64,000 nucleotides of DNA from Cryptomeria japonica (taxonomy: Eukaryota > Streptophyta > Pinopsida > Cupressales > Cupressaceae), in contig NC_081407.1 of the NCBI RefSeq assembly GCF_030272615.1, forward strand, positions 264,994,074-265,058,073, in the 5' to 3' direction. Numbering within the stretch: the first letter of the stretch is position 1; each line of letters opens with the position of its first letter. The position numbers and the translations under genes were made by a program. Under the pieces are notes generated by a model. The model saw only the letters and a list, made by a program, of their open reading frames with translations. It had not been told where the DNA came from and made no database searches. Positions 51,057 through 62,400 of the stretch are shown here, piece by piece.

Positions 51057-53680
51057 GAACTAGGTCTTGACCAAGATGTGTGAAACTAGATGAAAATTGA
51101 AAGAGTATGGAAGACCAAGAGTTGGATGGAATGTAAATGAATCTGAGGTGTACTTGCAATGTCCAAAGTGTAAGACCAAGTATGTATGTGGTAGAGTAGG
51201 TGTGTCTTCCAAAGAGATGATAGTTTCTCTTGATGAGGTAAGTTGACCTTGGCTCTAAGTAAGACCAAATGAGACCCAAAGGTGATAGATCTTGATGAGA
51301 GACCAATTAGCAAAATGTTGTTGTATGTATTGTGTTGACAAAGCAAGATGAGGACAAGTAGGTGACCATTTGACTCAAGTTTAGACAAATGTGAATATAA
51401 TGCAAGATGTAAAGCAATGATGGACTTTGTGAGACCCAAAAATAGGATGAATTCTAGATGAAAACCCGAAGAGATAACCTAGGAGGCTCAATAAGTCTGA
51501 AACTGACTACTCTTGTTTGTTGGACTATAATTTTTTCCAATACCGAGCACAGACGTGCCTGTATACTTCACAGACGCGGTTATCCAACACAAACGTGTTT
51601 TTGCCAGAATCTGAGTGCAATTTTTCAAATTTGTGAAGTTGTTTGTTGTGACTAAATCTGAATTTTTGACTTTTTTTTGTGACAAGAGGACACAATGTTG
51701 ATGAGGACTCAATGTTTGCAAGTGTTTAGACTCAAAATGACTCCAAAGAAAGTGTGTTATTTGATGTAAAAAAAATGTTTTGCATACACTTGAAGACACA
51801 AAAGACACAATGTTTTGATGTTTGATCTTGAATGTTCAAATGTTTAAAAGAAGACAAGCACAATTCTTATGGTTGGCCAGGAAAATAGTTGTTGATCCCA
51901 CATGGGGTTTCCCCCGAGGCTATGCTATTCAGAGCAGATACTTAGATGCTTGACCCCACTAGCTCCACCCTCGACACTCACTTCTCCGGGGCAGCCAAGT
52001 ACCAGTCCCCACAAAAACTCCCAGTGGCGAACTTTGTATCTCTACTAAGAACCATATGTGTGTGGGCCGCTCCAGAGGTCTGACCTCCTGCCCCAACAAC
52101 TAGAAGGATTTTGGCTTTCTAAAAAAAAAAGGTGCTAGTAAGGGCATCCACTCGTGTGGCCATACATGCAGCACTTTCAGCTCTATAAATACAGAAGGCT
52201 CCCAGCCAGTAGGGGTTACGCCCTACTACTGATCAAATAAATTTGATCAAACGAGTTTATGGGGAGACATAGTATCGGTATGAACTAATTAGCACACGTT
52301 ACCCATGGCTTTCACCATGGATACAATTATTTATAGTGGTTTGAAAGAGGTGGGTTTTCCTCACTACCACTTGGGTTGTTTCCTCCTCACTAGTAGTCCT
52401 AATGACCACACGGGGAGGCAAGCCCTCTAAAGATAAACACAAAAGTGCCTATTGCCTAAGACACAAAAGACACTGGTTCAATTTTAGTGCACTAATTGAA
52501 GTGTTTGGTAATCTATGAAAACAAGGCACACAATAAAGATCAAAAACCCTTGCCAAAATTCTGCAACAAAGATTTGTTAGCAGTTTTGCAATAATACCCC
52601 TCCTGCAAGCACACAAGTTAGGTAAATTTTAGATCCAAAAGACTGTGAAATAGGGGCCTTCGACAAGACATTTTTTTGATAGATTCAAAGATCTAATTTT
52701 CCATGAGTTATTTTGCATCATAAAAAACATACCACCTGTAAAATTTCAAGACATTTCCAGAAATGTAAGGAAATCCAAAAAAGTTTCTAATTTGCTCCAA
52801 AAATTAAATTTTAATGAAAAATCATAAAAAAATCATAGAAAATGCAACATTAATCCAAAAAATCTAAATTTTTTATTGGAAACTCCTAATAGCCTTCCAC
52901 ACCTGCATAAAAACAATTCTGCGAAAATTCCAAGCAGTTTGTGATATATGAGCAAAATAATGCAAAACCCTAATTTTTGAAGATCCGATTTTTTTAGGAA
53001 TTATTTTGCATCCAAATTAAAGTCACAAAGAACATATCCTGTGTATAGTTATGAGAACTTTTCAAAACTGTAAACAAATCCAAAACATTCGCTCATTTTT
53101 CTCTCAAAATTAATTTTGTATGAAAATGCATAAAAAATTCGAATATGCTCCCAAAAATCTAATTTTTTACTGAGCATGTCTAATACTGTTCTTGACCTGC
53201 AACAAAAATTTGATGACAAAACTAAAAGCTGTATGTGAGATCTAATCAAAATAATGAAAAACCCTAATTTTTAAAGATCTAATTTTTTAGGAAATATTTT
53301 GCATCAAAATTAAAATCACAAAGAACAGATCATGTGTATAAATTGGAGAGCTTTCTAAATATATAAGAAAATCAGAAAAAGTCTCTCATTTGCTCTCAAA
53401 ATTAATTTTTTATAAAAAATCATATAAAATGCAAATATGCTCCAAAAATTTTGAATTTTGGATTGAAATCTCTTGATACTGTCATCAACCTATCAACAAA
53501 ATTTGGTACAAAAATTCCAAGCCGTTTGTGAAATTGGATCAGATTTGTCTAAGATCTTAATTTTGTGTCCAAAACCCTAGCTGCACAAGGTTATTCTCCA
53601 GATTGTTTTACAAAACAACAATATAGGGTTAAGAAAACCTACAAAAAAAACAAAAAATCATAGATCTAACAAAAATCCAT
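51057..53680 (-). other. Untranslated leader of the gypsy element
   Basis: About 2.6 kb between the primer-binding site and gag, unusually long. It contains a ~300-bp tandem array (52680-53560, listed separately), a GC-richer block (51880-52260), and on the plus strand a TATA-like CTATAAATAC at 52183-52192, antisense to gag. No ORF with a recognisable domain. Confidence 0.7.
52680..53560 (-). repeat. Tandem array in the gypsy leader, three ~296-300-bp units
   Basis: Units begin near 52689, 52988 and 53284. Each has GATC(T/C)(A/G)ATTTT, a TTATTTTGCATC- or ATATTTTGCATC-type block, AAAGAACA or an equivalent, (T/G)CTC(A/T)(C/A)AAAATTAA, AAAAATC(T/A)AATTTTT and CCAAGC(A/C)GTTTGTGA-type segments. 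The first unit is the most diverged. It is non-coding. Confidence 0.8.
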
Positions 53681-53701
53681 GTACCACTAGACGTGCCAAA
53701 A
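53681..53701 (-). other. Primer-binding-site-like sequence of the gypsy element
   Basis: The minus strand reads TTTTGGCACGTCTAGTGGTAC immediately after the 5' LTR ends in ...ATAAACA. TGGCACGTCTAGTGG has the TGG start expected from a tRNA CCA end, but it is not the Met-initiator site. The matching tRNA is not known to me. Confidence 0.7.
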
Positions 53702-54499
53702 TGTTTATGGTAAAAATGAAAACAACAATATTGAAAGACTAAATGAATTCAACCACAAAACCCTAGCCTAACAACAACAAAGATCCACCATAACATATGA
53801 ATATTACCTAAGACAATGCAAATCAACAAAATCACAAAGATTATACCATCACATGTCCAATAGGGTTTGAATCTCCATTCTTCCTATCTCCATTGATCTT
53901 GCTTGATATATTTGCTCTCAGTTTTTATGTGTGCACAAGAGGTCAACAAAGAACGGAAATATGGTTGCAAGTAGGCTTGATCGCATATGAAAGTTCGAAT
54001 GCTAGAATGTTTGAAGTGGGAATAGACTGATTAGAATGATTAGGAGAATTGATAATGAAGGAAACATCTCCTTATATAGAAGTCACTATAAGAAATGGAG
54101 GGATAAGATTGAGAGGTGTAAAAGATAAATGGTCGGCTAGAGTTAGAGGGTAGGTAGAGGAAATAACAAAATAATGAGAGGGTAGGTAGTGTAGGAATTA
54201 AGAGATGAATGACGTGTCATAAGTAGAAAAGGCTAATGAATTAATTAAATAAATAAAGATTTATTTAATTAATAGAAAAAGTGGGATTAATTAAATAAAT
54301 AAAAGTATTTATTTAATTTTAGGGGAAGGATAATTTAAATAAATAAAAGTATTTATTTAAATGTGAAATAAGGCTAGAAGAGGATAACTGAATTAATTAA
54401 ATAAATAAAGATTTATTTAATTAATAGAAGAATTATGATAAAATAATTAAATAAATAAAATATTTATTTAATTAGACAGGACAATTTTAGGTGTCTACG
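53702..54499 (-). repeat. 5' LTR of the large gypsy element
   Basis: 798 bp, near-identical in layout to 35187-35971. TATATAAG (minus) at 54072-54079. A short duplication of ATCTCCATT near 53880 adds ~16 bp relative to the other LTR. It is followed by the ATACT duplication at 54500-54504. Confidence 0.94.
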
Positions 54500-54779
54500 A
54501 TACTATAAATCAAATATTGACAAATTATATCTTCTAATATTACACAACTCAACATTTAAAAATAAAATAAAAATCAATGGTTGAAATCTCTGTAATTTTC
54601 CTCTTCTATAATTTTGCATTTTATCTATTGATTCAAATTATATAATTACTTCAAAAATTTGACACATCTTCAATGATAATACCCTAACTCAATTATTGGT
54701 CTATGTAGAGTATTGTACGAGGCAACTACCCAAAGTAAAGATACACAGGTCTTCTTGGACAACAATATATCATGTCAAG

Positions 54780-56646
54780 CTGGTGGATAGATTTAACTCA
54801 AAACTTGCTGGTTGGAAAGGGGTTGTCCTTAGTCAAGTGGACAAAGTTACTCTTCTTAAAGCCACTCTCCAAAACCTACCTGTCTATGCTCTCAGTTTGT
54901 TCAAAATCCCCAAAAAATTTGCAGAAGCTATTGAAAGAATCCAAAAAAAGTTTCTTTGGTTGGAGGTGGAAGTCAAAAATAGAATTCCCCTAATTGCCTA
55001 GAATAAATATGTTCTCCTAAGGCCTCAAGTGGGTTGGGTTTAAGGAATATTAGTTCCATGAATAAGGCTTTATTAGCCAAACAAATTTGGAGAATGAAAG
55101 GGGAGGAAAGAGAATGGAACTCCATCTGGAATAACAAATATCTCTATATGCAACCTTCTGAGGAAGAATTCTTAGATGATTCTTTTATTGTTGAAGGTTC
55201 GGCTATATGGAATGTTGTTCAATCAACTAAAAGTTGGGTTGCTGCTGGATGAACTTGGAACCTTGGGGATGGTAGGAGAATTAGATTTTAGGAAGATAGG
55301 TGGATTTTGGACAAACCTCTAGAGGATGTTCCAATCATTAATGAATGGAAGGATTGGTTCAAAAGCAGGTTTGGGGAGCTGGTTAGAGACTACTGGAGAA
55401 ATGGGAACTGGATTGATTTTAGCCAGCAGTGTTCGGAGCTTAAGTCCCTTTAGATTGCTCTCTCTGCTATAGTTCCTAGAGACAACAAAGATGACAGACT
55501 GATATGGAGGGAAACCCTAAATGGGAAATACTTTCTCTCCTCTGTTGTGGCTATCCATAATGAATATGTGGAAGAAATTCCTATTTGGGCTAAAGTCTGG
55601 AACAAGAAGTTAGTTCCTAAAGTTAATATGTTTTTTTGGATTTCATCCAAAACAAGGTTTTAACCTTGGACAACCTTCAAAAGAGAGGTTTTTTTTTTCC
55701 TAACAGGTGTTCTCTTTGTTGCAGGGAAGAAGAGACTGCCTGCCATATTCTTAATCAGTGTACCTTTAGTCAGGATATATGGAAAATCATCTTAAGTAGA
55801 TGGAACTTGAGCTAGGTTTTCCCGAACTCCCTAGGGGAAACTTGGCAGCAATGGCACTGCCCCAACTCTAATTCTAAGATTGTGGAGACTTGGAGACTTA
55901 CTCTTCCAAATGTTATCTGGAATATCTGGAAAGATCGCAACAATAGGATTTTCAGGGATAAAAGTGCTACTCCTGAAGTGGTGGTGGATAAAATTTACAG
56001 GAGTATATGTAAATGTATCTATGGCACTGATCATGGACCAGTTTCTAAAGATGACTTCAAAGACAGGTGGAACCTCTCCACTACCACCTCTAGCAAGGAA
56101 AAGGGAAGCGAAGGTCTCTTTTGGTGTTTTCCTCCTCAAGGGTGGATTAAGGCTAACTTTGATGGGGCCTCTAAGGGGAATCCAAGTAAAGCTGGATAGG
56201 GGGGCATTGTCAGGAATTCTTCTGGAAGTTGCTTAGTGGCAGTGGCTGGTCCTTTGGGGAGTCAAACAAGTCATTTTGTCGAAGCCTCTACTGCCCTGAA
56301 CACCTTAATTATAGCCAAGAATCTTAATCATGATAAATTATGGCTCGAAGGAGACTCACTTAATATTATTAAGTGTTTGAAGGGGGAGTCAGAGCCATCA
56401 TGGTCAATTGAAAATATTATCTTGCAAGCTAGGGAAATTATTGCTAGTTTTAAAGATATTATTATTCAACATGCCTTTAGAGAAAAAAATACGGTGGCGG
56501 ATTGTCTGGCAAACCTAGGGGTTAACTCTGATTCCCAAATGATTTGGCATGGGGAAGATGTCAACATAAACACTAAAGAGCTCCTTAGAAGGGACAAATA
56601 TATGGGAAGGGAAGGACCACATAATCATGACAAAGCATATGATTAA
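54780..56646 (+). pseudogene. LINE ORF2 C-terminal half: RT thumb, zf-RVT, RNase H (broken)
   Basis: SKLAGWKGVVLSQVDKVTLL and FKIPKKFAEAIERIQKKFLW are the conserved end of plant LINE RT. After a stop and frameshift near 55002-55034 comes GLRNISSMNKALLAKQIWR, then LIWRETLNGKYF and IWAKVWNKKLVPKVNMFFW (zf-RVT region, 55500-55640). The RNase H starts GWIKANFDGASKGNPSKAG (56143-56199, first catalytic Asp), a stop, then AVAGPLG, ASTALNTL (Glu of the second site is Ser-Thr here), WLEGDSLNIIKCLKG (Asp) and HAFREKNTVADCLANLGVN (final Asp region). The last frame is open to 56646. Decayed, but the RVT_3-type RNase H is unmistakable. Confidence 0.9.
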
Positions 56647-56815
56647 TTCTTGCCTTGATGGAAAGGTAATTATCACCTGGCAAAACGACAAATCCCCTAC
56701 CATTTCTTATAATACGTCGCACGCTGTGTGGGTCACCCAGTTCAAAATCTCGAGTAACTATAGGAAAGGAGTGTTGAGTCTGTAGAGAAACAGAGTTGAT
56801 AATCAGAATTCGAAG

Positions 56816-58353
56816 ATGGGAGGAGATTTAAGGAGGGAGGAACCTGATAATCCATCAACATGGAAAGCAATGCCGAAGGTGTTGGCGAAACTGGAAAAAG
56901 GATCCCTCACAAGCTTTATGGAGAAGCTTGCGGATTATGATAAAGGTAGGGTAAATCTTGTCGTTACCAAAATTTCTAAAAATTAGTGTAATGGTTCCTT
57001 TAAAATCTATGGAGTTAAGTTCAAGCTGGATGCATGCCTCATAGCTACTGTGACTGGCATGCCCCATACTGGGCTTAATTTTTTTAGATACCTTAAAGTC
57101 TCCAACAACGCGGTTAATATGTTCCCACGGAAGGAAAAAGAGAGGGACAGAATTGGTAAAGCGACAGGAGGTTACTATGAAGCTGCTAATATCAAGAAAA
57201 TCTGGGGCTAGGTTTTGAACACTATAATGGAATATATCATGGTTGAGGGTTGTTTCTCCAGAGCCCACACCTACCACTTTTTTCTTTTAAACCATTTCAG
57301 ACACGACAAAAAGGTATCCCTGCCCTACTACCTTTTCAGGTCCCTTTCCAGGTCCCTCAATAAACATAGTAAGAATCCCTCTAGTCCGGTTCTCCATTGT
57401 GGGCTCTTGCTGCTCATCTATGAGCACTGCAAAACCCTCGCCCTGCTGGAAAACAAGATGTTATCCGCCTCCCCGGGGAAGAGAAAGATGGAGGGAGGCG
57501 ATTCCGGCAAGGAGAAGGCATCTTCTAGCAAAAAAAGAAAGAATGCCCCTGGGATGGAAACAGAGGAAATGGAAAAAGAAGGCAACGATATGGAGATGGA
57601 TGATTTCAATGGTGATGATAGCTGGAAAGATGAGGAGGTGGGTATTGAGGAGGAAAGCGGTGATAATGAGTCTGACAATGAAAGCCCTATCCACAGCGAA
57701 TGCCCTGGCAAGGACAACAGCCATCCCATGGAGGATGTGGATTACAAGGATAATGAGGAAATAGATGTGAACTCTGAGAGAGAAAGGAACAAGGAACCTG
57801 AGAAGAATATGACTAAGGAAAGTTTAAGCGAGGATAAGGAAAACAATGGGTTATTCCTGGATAACCTCAAAAAATTTACCGAGGCGAGACTGGATTATGA
57901 CAGATGGACCTATGAACTCTTGAAGAACCTAGAAAAAAGGGGAAAAATATGGATGAGAAGAAGGAGAATGATGACAGGGAGCAAATAAAATGGAAGCATG
58001 ATATGGAGGAGAAGGTTAAATCGCTGGAAGAAGGGAGAGAGGCCATGAAAAATTTGATGGGTATTATCCCAAATATCCTGTTAACTGTCACTAAAAATTT
58101 GGAGGATATTGCTAAGGTCTTCGATCATACCAGCTCTCCTAAGCCGGTGGTGGAACTTGACATGGATGATGAGACTATCCAGATTGGTAGTGGTGAAGCT
58201 ACTCCGGTTGGTGGTGCTGCCAAGAGGAATAGGGCGAGTGTCAAGAAAGTTGTGGCTGCTTTTGCGAAGGATCTCCCAAATTTCAGGGACAACATCAAAG
58301 AACTACATGGGATTAGCAACACCCTAGATAATGCCCTAAAAAAAATCAATTAG
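56816..58353 (+). pseudogene. Third ORF of the LINE, downstream of RNase H
   Basis: From the ATG at 56816 one frame can be followed, with stops near 56983 and 57210 and a frameshift at ~57945, to a stop at 58353: roughly 510 codons. The N-terminal ~215 residues form a compact domain (LDACLIATVTGMPHTGLNFF, GGYYEAANIKKIWG, EGCFSRAHTYHFFLLNHF, VSLPYYLFRSLSRSL, LHCGLLLLIYEHCK). This resembles a putative plant transposon protein domain seen in unrelated plant elements. Then come a basic NLS-like SSSKKRKN, a long Asp/Glu-rich spacer (57560-57800) and a Lys/Glu-rich coiled-coil C-terminus (HDMEEKVKSLEEGREAMKN). The function is unknown to me. The ORF lies inside the LINE duplication boundaries, so it moved with the element. 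Confidence 0.72.
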
Positions 58354-59169
58354 TTTTTCTTCTTGGGTCTAGCCGGTTTTGTGGGGCTTTTGCTGGTTTT
58401 CTATGGTTTTCTGTTGGCTTTTCGTTGGCCTATTCCTTGTTGTTTCTTGTTGCTTTTTCTATTAAAGCTTGATTTGTAAAGGGTTTCGGGGCCCCTTCAA
58501 AACCCGTTTTTACCTTAATAAAAAATAATATATCATGTCAAGAGTTGACATTTTAGGTTTGGCTAATAAATACCAGTATTGATAACCATATTCATGAATA
58601 TAGCTTAGAAAAAATATATTCAATGTAACCAATATCCTAAGTTAATCATCTTCAGACTTCGTAACAACATTTTGTATTACAAAAAATATTTTGCATAGCT
58701 TACCAGTTTAAATTATAAGTTTTATCCACTCATATTTAGTTTTTACCCACATTTCAAGATCAGATAAATTGTATTCTAAATAATTACTCCTAACAAAGGT
58801 AATGTTCATTTCTTGCAACTCTTTCTATCCCTCTAGTATATTACTCAAAGCATATCTTTCCATTGGCGTAGCTATTGCAGCTCATTAAGGTGTAAGTGCT
58901 AGTATTATGACTAGGCTTTGGTGCTCCAAAACAATTAAAAAAGACTAAGATATATGATATTGATATTGATGATACCTATTGTAGAATGTATGTTACATCA
59001 TCTTGTATTTATCACTAGTATTTGAGGTGATCCAAAAAGGGTTTCCAGAATGTTTTGAGGTCCGTTCCTTAGACAATATGTTTACACAAATAGTTCTTTA
59101 TGCTATGCATTTTATCAATCTTGTGAGTTATGATCCATGGTTTGAAAGGAGAGTATATGTCTACACATG

Positions 59170-60072
59170 TGATGTAGGAGCACCGATCTAGTTCTTATCG
59201 GTTGAGCAGTTTTCAGTGGAATTGCTTGAGTGCTTGGCATTTCTTCATGTTTGAGTGTTTAGCATAGTGGTTTTGGGTTTATTCCCTTGTGTTCATGGTC
59301 ATTATCATGTTCGAGTTTCATAGCTTTTGGCTTTGTTTCCGATAAGATGTGGATTCCGGTATTGTCCCGGTTGGTGTGTTCTTACCGGTTAGCCTGGCTG
59401 TTTGTTGGGCGAAGATGATTTCGGGTTGCGGTTGATCTTCGTGACTTGTAGATCATTTGAGGTGTTTCTTTGGGCCTTGGCTGGTATTCCTAGAGGTCTA
59501 TGCATCGTTTTATGTTTTGGAGATTGTTCTTAGGTGATTGAGCAGACATGTTACCGTTGCACATTTCATGAACCGATTGGTCTTTGGGCCGACTTGATTA
59601 AGTTGTAATTATTTGTGGGCGGTATATATATGGAAGCTTGTGAATCATTTGAAGACATCAGAGAAGTTAGAAGATTGAAGACAGAGCATTTAGATTGAGT
59701 GAAGATGTAGAACCGGTTGGATTCTGATCCGGTAGGGCTGAGGCCGGAAGGCTGAGGTCCGGATTAGGAGAGACCCAACAAACTATTACCAGAGGCTGAT
59801 TGGATATGAGGATGACCTATGGATCTTGTTATTGCATTATAAGCATTGTTTGTATCATGGACTGCGATCCAGCATGTGGCATGTATAACTTTCCAGATTG
59901 TAATAGGATTCATTCACATTGTTTATCGGTTAAGTCTTCTGTGTTGTTACCAGTTGTTCTTCTGCTATTTTTGGCACCTTGTTACCAGTTATCGGTATGT
60001 TGTGCATGGTTTATGTGTTAAGTTTCAAGGTTGGGTTGTCCTTCATTGGATCTCCCTGCCTTGACTACATCA
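59170..60072 (+). repeat. 5' LTR of the compact element
   Basis: 903 bp. GGTATATATATGG near 59621 is the probable TATA region. The second half contains GGATATGAGGATGA and TGCATTATAAGCATTG, repeated closely in the other LTR. Confidence 0.9.
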
Positions 60073-60433
60073 AATGGTATAAAAGCTAGTTTGTGAACTT
60101 GTTGTTGGACAGAGTGTTGTTTGTGTACCGATTGGTTGGAGAGAAGATTGAGGCAACTTGTGGACTTGTTCAGATCGTCGAGTGTGAGGTAGAACAAGGT
60201 TTTCAGGTAGACCACTGATCTTAGAGCTTGAGCTTGAGGCAATTAGTGGGTGGAGACTTGAATAGATCGCCGATTGAGGCAGGTTGTAGTTTGTATCGGT
60301 AGATCGCCGTGGAGAGGCAACTAGAAGCTATGGTTAGGTCGCCGAAATCCATGAGGCAGTTGTAAGTACCTACTGACCGATCGACAAACCTGAGCAAGTG
60401 ATGGGACTCACTTTTCAATTAACCTAGAGAGGC
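60073..60433 (+). other. 361-bp interior of the compact element
   Basis: Begins AA then TGGTATAAAAGCTAG (two mismatches to TGGTATCAGAGC in its first 12 bases) and ends AGAGAGGC, a weak polypurine tract. Several AGATCG(T/C)CG and GAGGCA motifs recur inside. No coding capacity. Confidence 0.85.
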
Positions 60434-61323
60434 TGATGCAGGAGCACCGATCTAGTTCTTACCGGTTGAGCAGTTTTCAGTGGAATTGCTTGAGTGCTTG
60501 GCATTTCTTCATGTTTGAGTGTTTAGCATGTTGGTTTTGGTTTTATTCCCTTGTGTTCATGGTCATTATCATGTTTAAGTTTCATAGCTTTTGGCTTTGT
60601 TTTCGGTAAGATGTGGATTCTGGTATTGTCCCGGTTGGTGTGTTCTTACTGGTTAGCCTAACTATTTGCTGGGCAAAGATGATTTCGGGTTGCGGTTGAT
60701 CTCCATGACTTGAAGACCATTTGAGGTGTTGCTTTGGGCCTTGGTCGGTATTCTTAGAGGCCTATGCATCATTTTATGTTTTGGAGATTGTTGTTAAGTG
60801 ATTGAGCCAACACGTTACAGTTGCACGTTTCATGAACTAGTTGGTCTTTGGGCCGACATGATTAAGTTGTAATTATTTGTGGGCGATATATATATGGAAG
60901 ATTGTGAATCATTTGAAGGCATAAGAGAAGTTATAATATTGAAGATAGAGCATTGAGATTGAGCGAAGATGTAGAAAAGATTGGATTCTGATCTGGTAGG
61001 GCTGAGGTCCAGATTAGGAGAGACCCGGTAGACTATTACCGGAGGCCGATTGGATATGAGGATGATCTGCGGATCTTGTAATTGCATTATAAGCATTGTT
61101 TGTATCCTGGACTGTGATCTAGCATGTGGCATGTATAACTTTCTAGATTGTAATAGGATTCATTCAAATTGTTTACTGGTTAAGTCTTCTGTGTTGTTAC
61201 CGGTTGTTCTTTCTGCTATTTTTGGCACCTTGTTACCAGTTACCAATATGTTGTGCATGGTTTATGTGTTAAGTTGCAAGGTTTGGCTATCCTTCATTAG
61301 ATCTCCCTGCCTTGACTGCATCA
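60434..61323 (+). repeat. 3' LTR of the compact element
   Basis: 890 bp, opening TGATGCAGGAGC and closing GACTGCATCA. It differs from the first LTR by many transitions and a few small indels, so the insertion is not recent. TATATATATGG lies near 60887. Confidence 0.9.
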
Positions 61324-61609
61324 ACACGATTATCATATTTTAGGGTTTTTGGAGCTAGTGTTTAGTGGATTGAAACTTTGAAGTGACAAAAGGACCTTAC
61401 TGTGCTAGTTAATTCAGTAGGTTGCTACTATGTTTTGATACGACAAAGAATCGTAGCATGTGTTCATTGGAGGTAACACTAGGAACTACATAGCATGTTC
61501 TTTCTAAGTAGTGTGTGGGCTATTAGATTGGCCTATTACATGTTTGGTTTAGGATTTTGTTGTGGCCAACTTGTGGATATTATAATTATGTTTTGTTTTT
61601 TTTATCGAT

Positions 61610-62400
61610 AAAAGGCTGAGGCCAAAGAATTTTATTAATTTAAAAAAATAGATAGATTTACATTTACACCTCCATTCAGTGTGGGCACCAGTAGGAAAGA
61701 ATGGAGGGAAGAAAACCTCTGGTCTAGCCTAGATCCCTCAAGGATCAGAAAAAATTAAGAATACGATACAAAATGGAGATACAAGATCACAAAGGGAACT
61801 TGTCCAAAATAATGAAGATTGTATGTAAAAATCCTCTATGTAAAGTTGAGCAACAAATTGCCCATCGCTTGGGGTGATCCTGCCATTTGTGGGCGATAGT
61901 TCTTGCTATTCCTGAAACACATGGTTAAGCATGCTCTGCTCCCTATGCTGCACAAAATCTTGAGAAAATCTCTCACTAGAATGTTAGGAAAAGGAAAACA
62001 AAATAGGTCAACTTATACAATATATCATACCTGCCTGGATGGTAACCCTGTTAGGATACACAACTCAAAATATTAGTCTAAAAAAATCTCCAGAAACATA
62101 ATGCGAGAGTGATTACCCAATGAAGAACATAAACTCAATAAACATTAACAAGGCAAATTCCATAAATATTCCTGCAAAGAGATTGCGGGGAGCTACCATC
62201 TTAAAGATTATGGTTCGAGAGCCTTCCAGACCCTAATTGAGTGTCATGGGAAAGCTTTAAGTGAGATAAAATTTTATCAAGTTGACCCTCAATCTAATAA
62301 TATGATGTTGGAGATTACTGGGAAGAAAGAGGAATATTGACATATGCATCTGAGACTGATTTAACTTAAAACTGAGAGAACAGGCAGGAAAATAGGAAAC
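61610..62400 (-). repeat. Possible 3' end of another LINE (minus strand)
   Basis: On the minus strand the junction with the copia LTR reads TTTATCGATAAAAAAAACA, preceded by CTTTGGCCTCAGCC. This style of plant LINE 3' terminus would place the element body to the right. I find no RT or RNase H motif before the microsatellites begin at 62400, so the family call is weak. The far end and duplication are outside the window or unrecognised. Confidence 0.35.

Larger units (their letters stand above)
35187..54499 (-). mobile_element. Complete Ty3/gypsy element (non-autonomous) with nested copia
   Basis: It is bounded by LTRs at 35187-35971 (3') and 53702-54499 (5'), with ATACT directly repeated at 35182-35186 and 54500-54504. 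A primer-binding site (53681-53701) and a polypurine tract (35972-35985) sit in the right places for minus-strand polarity. The order along the minus strand is 5' LTR, repeat-bearing leader, gag, protease, linker, integrase C-terminal tail, long 3' region with an antisense ORF, 3' LTR. Subtracting the copia element and its duplication leaves about 12.5 kb. RT, RNase H and integrase core are missing. The outermost base of the 5' LTR is G where A is expected (TG...CA changed to TG...CG on the plus strand). Confidence 0.95.
54780..58526 (+). mobile_element. 5'-truncated LINE with a 16-bp target-site duplication
   Basis: The 16-base string AATATATCATGTCAAG occurs at 54764-54779 and 58527-58542. 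The element begins directly inside RT coding sequence (LVDRFNSKLAGWKG), as expected for 5' truncation during target-primed reverse transcription. It ends in TACCTTAATAAAAAAT, a short A-rich tail. It carries the RT C-terminal region, a zinc-binding RT-associated domain, RNase H and a further downstream ORF. It is 3747 bp long. Confidence 0.93.
59170..61323 (+). mobile_element. Compact coding-less LTR retrotransposon (TRIM-like)
   Basis: 2154 bp: LTR 59170-60072, interior of 361 bp, LTR 60434-61323. The LTR termini are an 8-bp inverted pair (TGATGTAG ... CTACATCA). Flanks ACATG (59165-59169) and ACACG (61324-61328) match at 4 of 5. A Met-type primer site, TGGTATAAAAGCTAG, starts two bases after the first LTR. 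The interior codes for nothing recognisable, so it must have depended on proteins supplied by another element. Its LTRs are longer than classical TRIM LTRs, so TRIM-like is a structural description. Confidence 0.9.
58870..61609 (+). repeat. Decayed copia LTR, split by a compact LTR element
   Basis: 58870-59169 and 61324-61609 match consecutive parts of the LTR at 18419-19770 (GATGATACCTATTG, CACTAGTATTTGAGGTGATC, then across the insertion TTATCATATTTTAGGGTTTT, GTGTGGGCTATTAGA, GGTTTAGGATTT). The insertion point falls within CTACACATGATTA of the parent LTR. The right end is cut at about 61609 by LINE-like sequence. Confidence 0.8.

Noticed and set aside
57399-57764. A 121-codon plus-strand ORF rich in Arg, Trp and Met, and two minus-strand ORFs here
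   Set aside because: Shadow frames of the acidic Lys/Glu/Asp-coding region of LINE ORF3.
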